A stretch of DNA of 64,000 nt from Massilia sp. PAMC28688 (GCF_019443445.1 NZ_CP080378.1:372001-436000), one strand, 5' to 3'; counted from the first letter of the stretch, positions 17,901 through 27,198 are shown. A program made the numbers and translations. The notes: a model not told the origin generated them from the letters alone.

Positions 17901-18584
17901 GATGGTGCCGTGGGCGGTGTTGTCCGGATCGACCGCGCGGCCATAGATGCGGCACCAGAGCAGGTGCCCGTCCTTGTGGCGCAGCTGCAGTTCATGGGTA
18001 AATGCCTGGCCGGCGGCCAGCGTGGGACCGGCACTGCGGCCCATCTCTTCGTAGCTTGCCGCGGACGGGAAAATGCACACGCTGCTCATGCCAATGAGCT
18101 CGTGGTCGGCGTAGCCAAAAATTTCGGCGGCGCGGATATTACATTCCTGGATGACGCGGTTCTTGCTCAGCATGATGCCAACCGCCGCGTTTTCCAGGAT
18201 TGCCTTCTGCTCCAGCAAGGTGCTGTGCAAGGCGCCGGCACTGCCTTCAAAGTCGCGGATGTCGGTAAACACAAAGGTCGTGCCGCCTGCCGGCAGGGGC
18301 TTGGCCACCACCTGCACGGCCACGTCGCCGTCCATGCCACGCAAGGCGCTTTCCCAGCTGCGCACGGCAAACCGGGCCGCGTGGGCCTGGGCGGCGCCCG
18401 CTTCGAGGGCGCGGGCGGCAAACAAATCGACCAGCCGCGCGCCGTCGACCGCCGTGCCCAGCAAAGTGCGCAGCTCGCCATTGGACGCGAATACGACGCC
18501 ATCGGCATTGCACGCACAGGCAGGCGATGCGATCAGCTGTAAGGCGTCAACGACAGACTCGAGGTTGGTTGGTACGCGGTCCAT
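14964..18584 (-). CDS. Multi-PAS diguanylate cyclase/phosphodiesterase
   Basis: The 1206-residue protein has a weak N-terminal PAS-like region (1-115) and five clear PAS modules at about 128-235, 253-360, 378-485, 497-603 and 622-730. A short coiled coil (735-775), a GGDEF domain (GGDEF at 860-864) and an EAL domain follow. The inhibitory site RASD (851-854) is present. The EAL signature reads EVL (988-990), and the downstream metal and catalytic residues are intact (NLSPRQF, FEITETA, IDDFGTGYSSL, KIDR, AEGVETE). Both domains look competent to make and break c-di-GMP. No membrane segment is seen. The start at 18584 (MDRVPTN) is preferred because a terminator-like hairpin at 18601-18620 lies just upstream; a start at 18659 is possible. 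Confidence 0.9.
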   Translation of the reverse strand: MDRVPTNLESVVDALQLIASPACACNADGVVFASNGELRTLLGTAVDGARLVDLFAARALEAGAAQAHAARFAVRSWESALRGMDGDVAVQVVAKPLPAGGTTFVFTDIRDFEGSAGALHSTLLEQKAILENAAVGIMLSKNRVIQECNIRAAEIFGYADHELIGMSSVCIFPSAASYEEMGRSAGPTLAAGQAFTHELQLRHKDGHLLWCRIYGRAVDPDNTAHGTIWIVEDVDQPHRNEAKLQRAVLETQAIMDNAPLAIAFQRDNAIVRYNRQFARYFGYQGDEGVGVTARELYASEMQFDSMMADAEPQLRAGRAYQADVKMQRPDGEQFWAHAYVYEIDSGREKQDMIWILDDRSAQRAVEEATKKVLLEQKAILDNASVGILFTKAGTMMSCNPRFAEMFGYTPEEMTGRRAVEVFPSTEAYQRFGEEAGPVLSNALPFEKPEFEFRKKDGSLFWCRVRAKAVDTDRSEEGTIWILEDVTEARQTLIEVQALMTNASISILYTKNRVITRYNRGFADMFRYEGDEGLGLPGRALYPSDEVYAQVGAIAGPLLSKGKPFQTEVSMQRKDGTTMWCQLIGYVVNPDEPSHGTIWIIEDRTDAKRAEESLRNALLENQAILDSAVLGIAVVENGFNLRCNRKMEELFGYDPGEIVGLSVQDLYPDVATWDLARAETGRDFRAGRISMSEHLLQRKDGSTFWARLSGRPFDLERATGRSVWLVDDVTARREAAEAIRRARDELEVRVLERTAELAGANALLQGEIVERRQAEARVHHMAYHDSLTGLPNRALLSDRLDRAMLAVQRSNRKLAVMFIDLDRFKTINDSLGHMTGDYLLKEVASRLCRAVRASDTVARLGGDEFVVLVPGIRAADECATVAEKIIESLAVSFPIDGRMLHITPSIGISMYPDDGADVDTLMRHADAAMYHAKANGRNNYQFFVQRMNQAASQHFELESSLRGALAKGEFELFYQPIIDTATRRLHAMEVLLRWRREGTGLVLPDHFIPIIEENGQIVAIGEWVMRRACEQSVKWQREGLQPVPLTVNLSPRQFMSRGLVDSIRRVVVETGIDPALLEFEITETALMQQGEQTLEILDQINAMGIRLSIDDFGTGYSSLAYLKRFPVKKIKIDRAFIKDLEQSSEDRAIVAAIMALSNSLQLSVVAEGVETEGQYALLQAHGCQYAQGYLFDQPLELADAARVLRGR

Positions 18585-18600
18585 GTCCCCACTACGACGG

Positions 18601-18620
18601 AAAAGCCGCCAGAAGGCGGC
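18601..18620 (-). terminator. Terminator-like hairpin before the PAS/GGDEF/EAL gene
   Basis: On the minus strand GCCGCC-TTCT-GGCGGC is followed by TTTT. It may end the prp operon transcript or act in the leader of the downstream gene. The T run is short. Confidence 0.45.
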
Positions 18621-18752
18621 AGTCAGGTGAGCTACGATCATAAACCACAATTGCACCAAAGTTACAAAAATGGTCTAAAAACAAACGCGCTGACGACGGG
18701 TTTGCTACAGATGCAAGACAGGAAGGACGAAACAGTATACAAATGCCATCGG

Positions 18753-18781
18753 ATGCCTCCCCACCGTTGGCAGGGAGGCAT
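18753..18781. terminator. Hairpin 14 bp after prpF
   Basis: ATGCCTCCC, an 11-base loop, then GGGAGGCAT forms a perfect 9-bp stem just past the prpF stop codon. No T run follows on the minus strand, so it may be an RNA 3' end or processing site and not a classical terminator. Confidence 0.45.
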
Positions 18782-18794
18782 GAATGGCCAAGCC

Positions 18795-19985
18795 CTAGAA
18801 CGCGTTGCCCGGGACGCGCACCCAGCCTTCCATCAGCACCCGTGCGCTGCGGCTCATGATGGCTTTCTTCACGCTCCACTCGCCGTTGGCCAGGTGCGCT
18901 TCGGCGCCAACGCGCAGCGTGCCGGACGGATGGCTGAAACGCACCGCGGTGCGCTCGCCGCCGCCGGCTGCCAGGTTCACCAGCGTGCCGGGGATGGCCG
19001 CCGCCGTGCCGATGGCCACTGCGGCCGTGCCCATCATGGCGTGATGCAGCTTGCCCATGGACAGGGCGCGCACGTGCAGGTCAATGTCGGCAGCGCTGAC
19101 CTGCTTGCCGCTGGACGACACGTAGTCGCTCGGGGGCGCCACAAAGGCCACCTTGGGCGTGTGCTGGAACCGGGACGCTTCGGCCACGTGCTTGATCAAC
19201 CCCATGCGCACCGCACCGTGGGCGCGGATGGTCTCGAACATTTCCAGCGCCTTCGGGTCGCCGTTGATGGCGTCCTGCAGCTCCGTACCCTTGTAGCCAA
19301 GGGCGGCGGCATTGAGGAAGATGGTCGGTATGCCGGCATTGATCATGGTGGCCTGAAAGGTGCCCACGCCAGGCACTTCCAGGCTGTCGACCAGCTGCCC
19401 GGTGGGGAACATGGCGCCGCCCGCGCCCTCTTCTTCTGCCGCCGGGTCGAGGAACTCGAGCTGCACTTCGGCCGCCGGGAACGTCACACCGTCAAGCATG
19501 AAGTCACCGGTTTCCTGCACTGCGCCGTCCGTGATGGGGACATGCGCGATGATGGTCTTGCCGATGTTGGCCTGCCAGATGCGCACCGTGGCCACGCCAT
19601 CGTGCGGCACCCGCTCGGGGTCGATCATGCCGGCACTGATGGCGAACGAGCCCACCGCCGCCGACAGGTTGCCGCAGTTGCCGGTCCAGTCCACGAAAGC
19701 CTTGTCGATGGCGATCTGCCCGAACAGGTAGTCGACATCATGCCCCTCGCGCGAGCTGCGCGACAGGATCACGGCCTTGCTGGTGCTGGACGTGGCCCCG
19801 CCCATGCCGTCAATCTGCTTGCCGTACGGGTCGGGGCTACCGATCACGCGCAGCAGCAGAGCGTCACGCGCGGCGCCGGGCATTTGCGCCGCCGACGGCA
19901 AGTCCTGCAGCCGGAAGAACACGCCCTTGCTGGTCCCGCCACGCATATAGGTGGCGGGGATCTTTACCTGGGATGGTGTGCTCAT
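18795..19985 (-). CDS. prpF: 2-methylaconitate cis-trans isomerase PrpF
   Basis: The 396-residue protein starts at MSTPSQVKIPATYMRGGTSK; the YMRGGTSKGVFF motif is characteristic of PrpF. The GNCGNLSAAVGSFAI segment matches the diaminopimelate-epimerase-like fold. With AcnD, PrpF replaces the PrpD 2-methylcitrate dehydratase by isomerising the 2-methylaconitate that AcnD makes. A longer upstream frame would overlap acnD; the ATG at 19985 lies one base after the acnD stop, which fits translational coupling. It is the last gene of prpB-prpC-acnD-prpF. Confidence 0.95.
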   Translation of the reverse strand: MSTPSQVKIPATYMRGGTSKGVFFRLQDLPSAAQMPGAARDALLLRVIGSPDPYGKQIDGMGGATSSTSKAVILSRSSREGHDVDYLFGQIAIDKAFVDWTGNCGNLSAAVGSFAISAGMIDPERVPHDGVATVRIWQANIGKTIIAHVPITDGAVQETGDFMLDGVTFPAAEVQLEFLDPAAEEEGAGGAMFPTGQLVDSLEVPGVGTFQATMINAGIPTIFLNAAALGYKGTELQDAINGDPKALEMFETIRAHGAVRMGLIKHVAEASRFQHTPKVAFVAPPSDYVSSSGKQVSAADIDLHVRALSMGKLHHAMMGTAAVAIGTAAAIPGTLVNLAAGGGERTAVRFSHPSGTLRVGAEAHLANGEWSVKKAIMSRSARVLMEGWVRVPGNAF

Positions 19986-19986
19986 G

Positions 19987-22581
19987 TCAGGCCGCCCTGG
20001 TCGATTCGAGGAAGTCCTGCGCAAAGCGCTGCAGCACGCCGCCAGCCTCATAGATCGCGACTTCTTCAGCCGTATCAAGGCGGCACATGACCGGGACCTC
20101 CAGCCGTTCGCCATTGCGCCGGTTGACCACCAGCGTGAGCGCCGAGCGCGGGGTGCGCTCGCCAATGACGTCGTAGGTTTCGGTGCCGTCCAGCGCCAGC
20201 GTCAGGCGGTTCACGCCGGGCAGGAATTCCAGCGGCAGCACCCCCATGCCCACCAGGTTGGTGCGGTGGATGCGCTCGAAGCCTTCGGCCACAATCGCCT
20301 CCACGCCGGCCAGACGCACGCCCTTGGCAGCCCAGTCGCGCGAGGAACCCTGGCCGTAATCGGCCCCGGCCACGATGATCAGCGGCTGCTTGCGCTCCAT
20401 ATAAGTTTCGATGGCTTCCCACATGCGGGTTACCTTGCCCTCGGGCTCGATGCGCGCCAGCGAACCGGCCTTGATCTTGCCGTCTTCGCGCACCATTTCA
20501 TTTTTCAGCGTTGGATTGGCAAAGGTGGCGCGCTGCGCCGTGAGGTGGTCGCCCCGGTGCGTGGCATAGGAATTGAAGTCTTCTTCCGGCAGGCCCATCT
20601 TGGCCAGGTACTCGCCGGCCGCGCTGTCGAGCATGATGGCGTTTGATGGCGACAGGTGGTCGGTGGTGATGTTGTCACCCAACAGCGCGAGCGGACGCAT
20701 GCCGCGCAGCGTGCGCTCGCCCGCCAGCGCGCCCTCCCAGTACGGCGGACGGCGGATATAGGTGGTCTGCGCGCGCCAGTCGTACAGCGGCGAAACCTGG
20801 GCGCCGTCATCATCCTGTTTGGCGAACATGGGAATGTAGACCTTGCGGTACTGTTCCGGCTTGACGCTGGAGGCGACGATGGCGTCGATCTCCTCATCGC
20901 TTGGCCAGATATCCTTGAGCGTGACCTGCTGGCCATCGGCGTCGATGCCGAGAATGTCCTTCTCGATGTCGAAGCGGATGGTGCCGGCAATGGCATAGGC
21001 CACTACCAGCGGCGGCGAGGCCAGGAAGGCCTGGCTGGCATACGGGTGGATGCGGCCGTCGAAATTGCGGTTGCCCGACAGGACAGCGGTGGCGTACAGC
21101 TTGCGGTCGATGATCTCCTGCTGGATCACAGGGTCGAGCGCGCCGGACATGCCGTTGCACGAGGTGCAGGCGTAGGCCACCACGCCAAAGCCCAACTGCT
21201 CGAGTTCAGGCATCAGGCCAGCTTCTTCCAGGTACAGCGTGACGGTCTTGGAGCCGGGAGCGAGCGAACTCTTGACCCAAGGCTTGCGCGTGAGGCCGCG
21301 CTGGTTGGCGTTGCGCGCCAGCAGACCTGCCGCAATCATGTTGCGCGGGTTGTTGGTGTTGGTGCAGCTGGTGATGGCGGCGATGATCACGGCGCCGTCT
21401 GGCATGAGGCCAGGCTCGTTTTCCACCACGCCGCTGATGCCGCGCGCGGCCAGCTCGGACGTTGGCACGCGATTGTGCGGGTTCGAGGGTCCCGCGATAT
21501 TGCGCACCACGGACGACAGGTCGAAGCTGAGCACGCGCTCGTATTCGGCCGTCTTCAGGCTGTCGGCCCACAGGCCAGTTTCGCGCGCATACAGTTCCAC
21601 CAGTTTGACCAGTTCATCGTCGCGGCCCGTCAGACGCAGATACTTGATGGTCTGCTCGTCGATGTAGAACATGGCGGCCGTGGAACCGTACTCCGGCGCC
21701 ATGTTGGAGATGGTGGCGCGGTCGCCCAGGGTCAGGTGCGATGCACCCTCGCCAAAGAATTCCAGGTAGGACGACACCACTTTTGCCTTGCGCAGGAATT
21801 CGGTCAGTGCCAGCACGATGTCGGTGGCAGTGATGCCGGGCTGCGGCTTGCCAGTGAGCTCCACGCCGATGATGTCGGGCAGGCGCATCCACGAGGCGCG
21901 GCCCAGCATCACGCTTTCCGCTTCCAGGCCGCCCACGCCAATGGCGATCACGCCCAGCGCATCGACCATGGGTGTGTGCGAGTCGGTGCCAACCAGGGTG
22001 TCCGGGAAGGCCACGCCGTCGACCACCTGGATCACGGGTGACATGCGCTCCAGGTTAATCTGGTGCAGGATGCCGTTCCCGGGCGGGATCACGTCCACAT
22101 TCTTGAACGCCTTCTTGGTCCAGTTGATGAAGTCGAAGCGGTCTTCGTTGCGGCGGTCTTCGATGGCGCGGTTCTTGTCAAAGGCGTCGGGGTCAAAGCC
22201 GCCGCATTCGACTGCCAGCGAGTGGTCGACCACGAGCTGGGTTGGCACCACCGGGTTGACCAGCGCGGGATCGCCGCCCTGCAGGGCAATGGCGTCGCGC
22301 AGGCCTGCCAGGTCCACCAGCGCGGTCTGGCCCAGGATGTCGTGGCATACCACGCGCGCGGGGAACCATGGAAAGTCCAGGTCGCGGCGGCGCTCGATGA
22401 ACTGCGACAGCGAGGCATTGAGCGAAGCCGGGTCGCAGCGGCGCACCAGGTTCTCGGCCAGCACGCGCGAGGTGTAGGGCAGCTTGTCGTAGGCGCCCGG
22501 CGCGATGGCGTCGACCGCGGCGCGCGTGTCGAAGTAATCGAGCTCGGTACCGGGCAGCTGTTTGCGAAATTGGGTATTCAT
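19987..22581 (-). CDS. acnD: Fe/S-dependent 2-methylisocitrate dehydratase AcnD
   Basis: The 864-residue aconitase-superfamily enzyme dehydrates 2-methylcitrate in the propionate (methylcitrate) cycle. The 4Fe-4S cysteines are in ITSCTNTNNPRNMI and YACTSCNGMSGAL, and the swivel domain contains GADYGQGSSRDWAAKG and HRTNLVGMGVLPLEF. The start is set at 22581 (MNTQFRKQLPGTELDYF) with AGGA in front; the frame upstream would run into prpC. Pairing with PrpF makes AcnD the more likely identity over AcnA. Confidence 0.95.
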   Translation of the reverse strand: MNTQFRKQLPGTELDYFDTRAAVDAIAPGAYDKLPYTSRVLAENLVRRCDPASLNASLSQFIERRRDLDFPWFPARVVCHDILGQTALVDLAGLRDAIALQGGDPALVNPVVPTQLVVDHSLAVECGGFDPDAFDKNRAIEDRRNEDRFDFINWTKKAFKNVDVIPPGNGILHQINLERMSPVIQVVDGVAFPDTLVGTDSHTPMVDALGVIAIGVGGLEAESVMLGRASWMRLPDIIGVELTGKPQPGITATDIVLALTEFLRKAKVVSSYLEFFGEGASHLTLGDRATISNMAPEYGSTAAMFYIDEQTIKYLRLTGRDDELVKLVELYARETGLWADSLKTAEYERVLSFDLSSVVRNIAGPSNPHNRVPTSELAARGISGVVENEPGLMPDGAVIIAAITSCTNTNNPRNMIAAGLLARNANQRGLTRKPWVKSSLAPGSKTVTLYLEEAGLMPELEQLGFGVVAYACTSCNGMSGALDPVIQQEIIDRKLYATAVLSGNRNFDGRIHPYASQAFLASPPLVVAYAIAGTIRFDIEKDILGIDADGQQVTLKDIWPSDEEIDAIVASSVKPEQYRKVYIPMFAKQDDDGAQVSPLYDWRAQTTYIRRPPYWEGALAGERTLRGMRPLALLGDNITTDHLSPSNAIMLDSAAGEYLAKMGLPEEDFNSYATHRGDHLTAQRATFANPTLKNEMVREDGKIKAGSLARIEPEGKVTRMWEAIETYMERKQPLIIVAGADYGQGSSRDWAAKGVRLAGVEAIVAEGFERIHRTNLVGMGVLPLEFLPGVNRLTLALDGTETYDVIGERTPRSALTLVVNRRNGERLEVPVMCRLDTAEEVAIYEAGGVLQRFAQDFLESTRAA

Positions 22582-22597
22582 ATAATCCTGTGAAAGC

Positions 22598-23764
22598 TTA
22601 TTTGCGTTCCGAGATCGGCACGAATTTGAGGTCTTCCGGACCCACGTAGTTCGCACTCGGGCGGATGATTTTGTTGTCGATGCGCTGCTCGATCACGTGC
22701 GCTGCCCAGCCGGAGGTGCGCGAGATGACGAACAGCGGCGTGAACATCGCGGTCGGTACGCCCATCATGTGGTACGACACGGCGGAGAACCAGTCCAGGT
22801 TGGGAAACATCTTTTTGACTTCCCACATGACGCTTTCCAGGCGCTCGGCGATATCGAACATCTTGGTCGAGCCTGCGTTTTCCGACAGCGTGCGCGCCAC
22901 TTCCTTGATCACCTTGTTGCGCGGGTCGGACACGGTATACACCGGGTGGCCGAAGCCGATGACCACTTCCTTGTTGGCGACGCGGCTGCGGATGTCCGCT
23001 TCGGCTTCATCGGGATTCTCGTAGCGCTGCTGGATGTCGAGCGCCACTTCATTGGCGCCGCCATGCTTGGGACCACGCAGCGCGCCAATGGCGCCGGTGA
23101 TGGCCGAATGCATGTCCGAACCGGTGCCGGCGATGACGCGCGCGGTGAAGGTCGACGCATTGAATTCATGCTCGGCGTACAGGATGAGCGAAGTATGCAT
23201 CGCCTTTTCCCACTCCTTGGATGGCTTGTGGCCGTGCAGCAGGTGCAGGAAGTGGGCGCCGATGGAATCGTCGTCGGTCTCGGTCTCGATGCGCTTGCCG
23301 TTGTGGCTGAAGTGGTACCAGTACAGCAGCATGGAGCCAAAGGAGGCCATGAGGCGGTCGGCAATGAAGCGCGCGCCCTGCACGTTGTGATCATCCTTTT
23401 CAGGCAGGACGCAGCCCAGGGTCGATACGCCCGTGCGCATCACGTCCATTGGATGGGCCGACGCGGGCAGCGCCTCGAGCGCCGCTTTCACTGCCTGCGG
23501 CAGGCCGCGCATGGAGCGCAGGTGCGCCTTGTAGCCGCGCAGCTCGCCGTCGGTCGGCAGCTTGCCATGGACCAGCAGGTAGGCGATTTCCTCGAACTCG
23601 CAGGTATTGGCGACATCGAGAATGTCGTAGCCGCGGTAGTGCAGGTCATTGCCGGTCTTGCCGACCGAGCACAGGGCCGTGTTACCGGCAGCGACGCCGG
23701 ACAGGGCGACAGATTTTTTCGGTTTGAAAGCGACAGCTTCCGGGGCGTTGGTCGTATCGGACAT
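22598..23764 (-). CDS. prpC: 2-methylcitrate synthase
   Basis: The 388-residue citrate-synthase family enzyme condenses propionyl-CoA with oxaloacetate to give 2-methylcitrate. It shows the family segments [53 protein letters not shown] and [16 protein letters not shown]. Context between prpB and acnD marks it as PrpC, not the TCA citrate synthase. AGGAG precedes the ATG. The gap to acnD is 16 bp. Confidence 0.96.
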   Translation of the reverse strand: MSDTTNAPEAVAFKPKKSVALSGVAAGNTALCSVGKTGNDLHYRGYDILDVANTCEFEEIAYLLVHGKLPTDGELRGYKAHLRSMRGLPQAVKAALEALPASAHPMDVMRTGVSTLGCVLPEKDDHNVQGARFIADRLMASFGSMLLYWYHFSHNGKRIETETDDDSIGAHFLHLLHGHKPSKEWEKAMHTSLILYAEHEFNASTFTARVIAGTGSDMHSAITGAIGALRGPKHGGANEVALDIQQRYENPDEAEADIRSRVANKEVVIGFGHPVYTVSDPRNKVIKEVARTLSENAGSTKMFDIAERLESVMWEVKKMFPNLDWFSAVSYHMMGVPTAMFTPLFVISRTSGWAAHVIEQRIDNKIIRPSANYVGPEDLKFVPISERK

Positions 23765-23792
23765 GGGAACTCCTGTAGTTAAGTTTTGTGGA

Positions 23793-24677
23793 TTATTTTT
23801 CTTTACCCTGGGCGAACAGCGCGTCGAGCTTTTGCTCGTACTCGTGGTAGCCGAGGTAGTCGTACAGGTCCATGCGGCTTTGCATGGTGGGCACCACGTT
23901 CTTCTGCGTGCCTTCGGCGCGCAGCGTCTTGTAGAAATTGAGCGCGGCTGCGTTCATGGCGCGGTAGGCGCCGCAGCAGTACAGGGCAATGTCCACGTTG
24001 TGGGCACGCAGTTCATCGAGCGTAAACAGGGGCGTGGCGCCAAACTCGGTCAGGTTGGCCAGGATCGGCACGTTCACGGCGGCGCGGAACTGGCTGTACA
24101 TTTCCAGTTTGGTGATCGCCTCCGGGAAGATCATGTCGGCACCCGCTTCCACATAGGCGCAGGCGCGGTCGATGGCGGCGTTCAAGCCTTCGACCGCGAG
24201 CGAATCGGTGCGCGCCATGATGACGAAGTGTTCGTCATGGCGCGCATCGACGGCGGCCTTGATGCGGTCGACCATCTCCTCTTTCGTGACCACTTCCTTG
24301 CCGGGGCGGTGGCCGCAGCGCTTGGCGCTGACCTGGTCTTCCATGTGGACGGCGGCGACATCGGCGCGGATCATGTGGCGGATGGTGCGGGCGATATTGA
24401 AGGCGCCGCCCCAGCCGGTGTCGATATCGACCATCAGCGGCAGGCCGCAGGCGTCGGTGATGCGCTGGGCGTCGGTGATGACGTCATCCATGGTGCTGAT
24501 GCCGAGGTCCGGCATGCCGAGCGAGTTGGCGGCAACGCCGCCGCCGGAGAGATAGACGGCCTTGTAGCCGGTCTGCTCGGCCATGCGTGCGGTATAGGCG
24601 GTAATGGTGCCCACCACCTGCAATGGCGACTCTTCCTGCACTGCGCGGCGAAACAGCGCGCCTCGGGATTCCCTCAT
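23793..24677 (-). CDS. prpB: Methylisocitrate lyase
   Basis: The 294-residue enzyme cleaves 2-methylisocitrate to succinate and pyruvate. The signature [13 protein letters not shown] (catalytic Cys in KRCGH), [13 protein letters not shown] (metal-binding) and [10 protein letters not shown] are present. The start at 24677 ([13 protein letters not shown]) follows AGGAGAACTAC; an upstream extension would read through the sigma-54 promoter. It is the first gene of the operon and is divergent from prpR. Confidence 0.95.
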   Translation of the reverse strand: MRESRGALFRRAVQEESPLQVVGTITAYTARMAEQTGYKAVYLSGGGVAANSLGMPDLGISTMDDVITDAQRITDACGLPLMVDIDTGWGGAFNIARTIRHMIRADVAAVHMEDQVSAKRCGHRPGKEVVTKEEMVDRIKAAVDARHDEHFVIMARTDSLAVEGLNAAIDRACAYVEAGADMIFPEAITKLEMYSQFRAAVNVPILANLTEFGATPLFTLDELRAHNVDIALYCCGAYRAMNAAALNFYKTLRAEGTQKNVVPTMQSRMDLYDYLGYHEYEQKLDALFAQGKEK

Positions 24678-24726
24678 GTAGTTCTCCTGTTGATGTTGCA
24701 TTTGACTGGTAACTGGAGCTCCTTTC

Positions 24727-24741
24727 GCAAGCAGCGTGCCA
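24727..24741 (-). promoter_or_regulatory. Sigma-54 promoter of the prpBC-acnD-prpF operon
   Basis: On the minus strand TGGCACGCTGCTTGC matches the -24/-12 consensus TGGCAC-N5-TTGC exactly. It lies about 50 bp upstream of the prpB ATG. PrpR is a sigma-54 activator, so promoter and regulator agree. Confidence 0.85.
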
Positions 24742-24786
24742 CCCTGTGGAAACCAGTGGTTCGCCTTGAAAATCAATCACTTAGCG

Positions 24787-24855
24787 ATTGAAACAATGTT
24801 TCAAATACTGCTCGTACATGAAATATTGTTTCACGCGATGTTTCAATGTGAAACA
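24787..24855. promoter_or_regulatory. Array of three PrpR-type operator palindromes
   Basis: Three inverted repeats of the GAAACA/TGTTTC type lie in the prpB-prpR spacer: TTGAAACAATGTTTCAA (24788-24804), TGAAATATTGTTTCA (24819-24833) and TGTTTCAATGTGAAACA (24839-24855). The first two lie in enhancer position for the sigma-54 promoter. The third is placed to cover the prpR promoter, which suggests autoregulation. Assignment to PrpR is by position. Confidence 0.7.
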
Positions 24856-24860
24856 CGGTC

Positions 24861-24866
24861 TATAAT
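24861..24866 (+). promoter_or_regulatory. Candidate -10 element of prpR
   Basis: TATAAT lies only 5 bp before the prpR ATG and directly follows operator 3. If used, the prpR mRNA would have almost no leader. No convincing -35 is visible. Confidence 0.45.
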
Positions 24867-24871
24867 GCGTG

Positions 24872-26467
24872 ATGGACTCACTCACCGACACTCTCGAGCG
24901 GCCGGTCATCTGGACCGTATCGGTCTCGCGCCTGTACGACCTGTTTCGGGACATCACGCTCGAATATGACCACGTCGCGTCGATTGAACCAATCAACCTT
25001 GGCTTTGACGACGCCGCACGCCATATCCGCGAACGCATGGCCACCGAGCGCTGCGATGTCGTCATTGCGGCCGGCTCCAACGCGGCCTATCTGAAAGGCC
25101 GCGTTTCCGTCCCCGTCATCATTGCCAAAGCCAGCGGCTTCGACATGATGCAGGCCCTGGCACGCGCGCGCCGGGTCTCGGACAAGATCGGCGTGATTAC
25201 CTATCAGCGCCAGCATCCGGAACTGGCTGAATTCTCCAGCACCTTTGGTGTGCCGATCGCGCAGCGCACCTACGCCACCGAGGAAGACGCACGGGCGCAG
25301 ATCAACGAGATGAAAGCCGCCGGGATCGAAGTCATCGTCGGCGCCGGATTGATTACCGACCTGGCTGAAGAAGCGGGGCTGACCGGCGTGTTTGTGTATT
25401 CGGCCGCCTCGATCCGCCAGGCGTTTGACGACGCGCTGGAAATGGCGCGCCTGACGCAGCTCGAATCGAAGCGCGCGGTGCGCACCGTGGTCAACGATAC
25501 CCTGCGCGCCAAGCATGGCCTGAATGACCTGCGCGGCGTGTCGGAGGCGATGGAACGCCTGCGCCAGTCGGTCGTGCTGTATGCGAAGTCGCCGGCGACA
25601 GTGCTGATCACCGGCGAAACGGGCACCGGCAAGGAACTGGTAGCACAGGCGATCCACCGCGAAAGCCCGCGCAGCCTGGGCGCCAACCGTCCGTTCGTGG
25701 CGGTGAACTGCGGCGCCATCGCCGAATCGCTGCTGGAGTCCGAATTGTTCGGCTACGAGGAAGGCGCTTTCACCGGTTCACGCCGGGGCGGCCATGCGGG
25801 CCTGTTCGAGGCGGCCAATCGGGGCACTTTGTTCCTGGACGAGATCGGCGAAATGCCCTTGCCACTGCAAACACGCCTGCTGCGGGTACTCGAAGAGCGC
25901 GAAGTGGTGCGCGTGGGCGGCACACGCCCCATTGCAGTTAGCGTGCGCATCATCTGCGCAACCCACTGCGACCTGGAAGCGCGCGTGCGCGAGGGCCGCT
26001 TTCGGGCCGACCTGTTCTACCGCCTGGCCGTTCTGCGCCTCTCCATACCTGCGCTGCGCGAGCGTAGCGAAGACATCGGCCCGCTGGCCGAGTGGTCGCT
26101 CAAAAACGCCCTGGCAGCGCTGGGCGAGCGCCCCCACCCCAATCTGCGGGCGGAAATCGCCGCCTGCACACCGCTGCTGACCAGGCACGCATGGCCCGGC
26201 AATGTCCGTGAACTGCGCAACCTGATGGAGCGCCTTGCACTGTTCCTGGCGGCGGAACCGCTGCAGGCGCTCACGCCGGCGTTCATTCAATCGGTCTCGC
26301 CCGAGCTGGCGGGGGTGGTGCCCTCTGCAGCTGCCCCGCCGCCGCCCGAGCGCGAAACGGCGGCCCAGGTGCTGGCGCGTTTTGGCGGGCGCCGCGACGA
26401 AGCTGCCCGCTACCTTGGCATCAGCCGCACCACCCTGTGGCGCAAGCTGCGAGAGCAGCCCGGGTGA
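24872..26467 (+). CDS. prpR: Propionate catabolism sigma-54-dependent activator PrpR
   Basis: The 531-residue regulator has an N-terminal PrpR sensing domain (about 1-185; [35 protein letters not shown]), which in this family binds 2-methylcitrate. An AAA+ sigma-54 interaction domain follows (Walker A GETGTGKE, loop [10 protein letters not shown], Walker [14 protein letters not shown]), then a C-terminal Fis-type helix-turn-helix ([17 protein letters not shown]). The start could be the ATG at 24872 or the GTG one codon earlier; neither has a Shine-Dalgarno sequence. It is divergent from the prp operon it controls. Confidence 0.95.
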   Translation: MDSLTDTLERPVIWTVSVSRLYDLFRDITLEYDHVASIEPINLGFDDAARHIRERMATERCDVVIAAGSNAAYLKGRVSVPVIIAKASGFDMMQALARARRVSDKIGVITYQRQHPELAEFSSTFGVPIAQRTYATEEDARAQINEMKAAGIEVIVGAGLITDLAEEAGLTGVFVYSAASIRQAFDDALEMARLTQLESKRAVRTVVNDTLRAKHGLNDLRGVSEAMERLRQSVVLYAKSPATVLITGETGTGKELVAQAIHRESPRSLGANRPFVAVNCGAIAESLLESELFGYEEGAFTGSRRGGHAGLFEAANRGTLFLDEIGEMPLPLQTRLLRVLEEREVVRVGGTRPIAVSVRIICATHCDLEARVREGRFRADLFYRLAVLRLSIPALRERSEDIGPLAEWSLKNALAALGERPHPNLRAEIAACTPLLTRHAWPGNVRELRNLMERLALFLAAEPLQALTPAFIQSVSPELAGVVPSAAAPPPPERETAAQVLARFGGRRDEAARYLGISRTTLWRKLREQPG

Positions 26468-26475
26468 CGCACTGC

Positions 26476-27198
26476 TCAGCGATCCGGACCATCGGCCAGC
26501 AGGCCCTGGTCCAGGCAGACGCCCTGCGCTTGCAGCCATGCCGTCACGCGCCCGAGGGCTGGTTCCTGCAGCCGCGCGGCGCATGACGCAATGAACCGGC
26601 AGCGCGCATCTTCAGTTCGCCCGCGCAGGGCGTCGACAATCACCCTGAACAAATAGTGCTGGCCCAGCTGATCGGCGCTGTTGAACATCCCTTCGAACGA
26701 GGCGCTTTTTTCCAGCCACGGCACCACATAATTGTGTGCAGTCCGGACCAGCACCGCAGAGAGCGCAGCGAGGTCGGTGGACGGTCCGATCGTGAACCAG
26801 ATATCGCGCCCGGCAGCCATCTCCCGAACCCACCACGGCTCGCGCTGCGCCGGCAGCGCTGCGTCGAGCCGCCCGCGCACCGCGGCGGCGGCCGTATCCG
26901 GGTGCTGGGCAATGTCGGTGCGCCACGGCTCGCCCAGCAATTGCCCGGTAATGTTTAGCAATGCAGGAAATTGCACGCCGAGATTGATGCAGAATTTGCC
27001 GGTACTGCCCTCGTTCCATTTGCCCCCCTGGAAGTCGAAGATCTCGAAACAGCGTTCGTCCCCGGCTCCGCTGTCGCGCCAGAGCTTACGGCTCTTGCGC
27101 GTAAATCCAAGCGGGGCCATGGCGGTGCCCAATTCGGCAGCGAGAAAATCAATTTTCTTGCCAATCTTTGCATCTTGGGCAGGTACGGATCGCGGCAT
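26476..27198 (-). CDS. DUF4304 domain protein
   Basis: The 240-residue soluble protein has a DUF4304-type core. KKIDFLAAELGTAMAPLGFTRKSRKLWRDS opens it, followed by CFEIFDFQGGKWNEGSTGKFCINLGVQFP, the typical pattern of the family. Function is unknown. The start at 27198 (MPRSVPAQDAK) has AGGAG in front and is preferred to the upstream in-frame codon. It converges on prpR, with only 8 bp between the two stop codons. Confidence 0.75.
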   Translation of the reverse strand: MPRSVPAQDAKIGKKIDFLAAELGTAMAPLGFTRKSRKLWRDSGAGDERCFEIFDFQGGKWNEGSTGKFCINLGVQFPALLNITGQLLGEPWRTDIAQHPDTAAAAVRGRLDAALPAQREPWWVREMAAGRDIWFTIGPSTDLAALSAVLVRTAHNYVVPWLEKSASFEGMFNSADQLGQHYLFRVIVDALRGRTEDARCRFIASCAARLQEPALGRVTAWLQAQGVCLDQGLLADGPDR

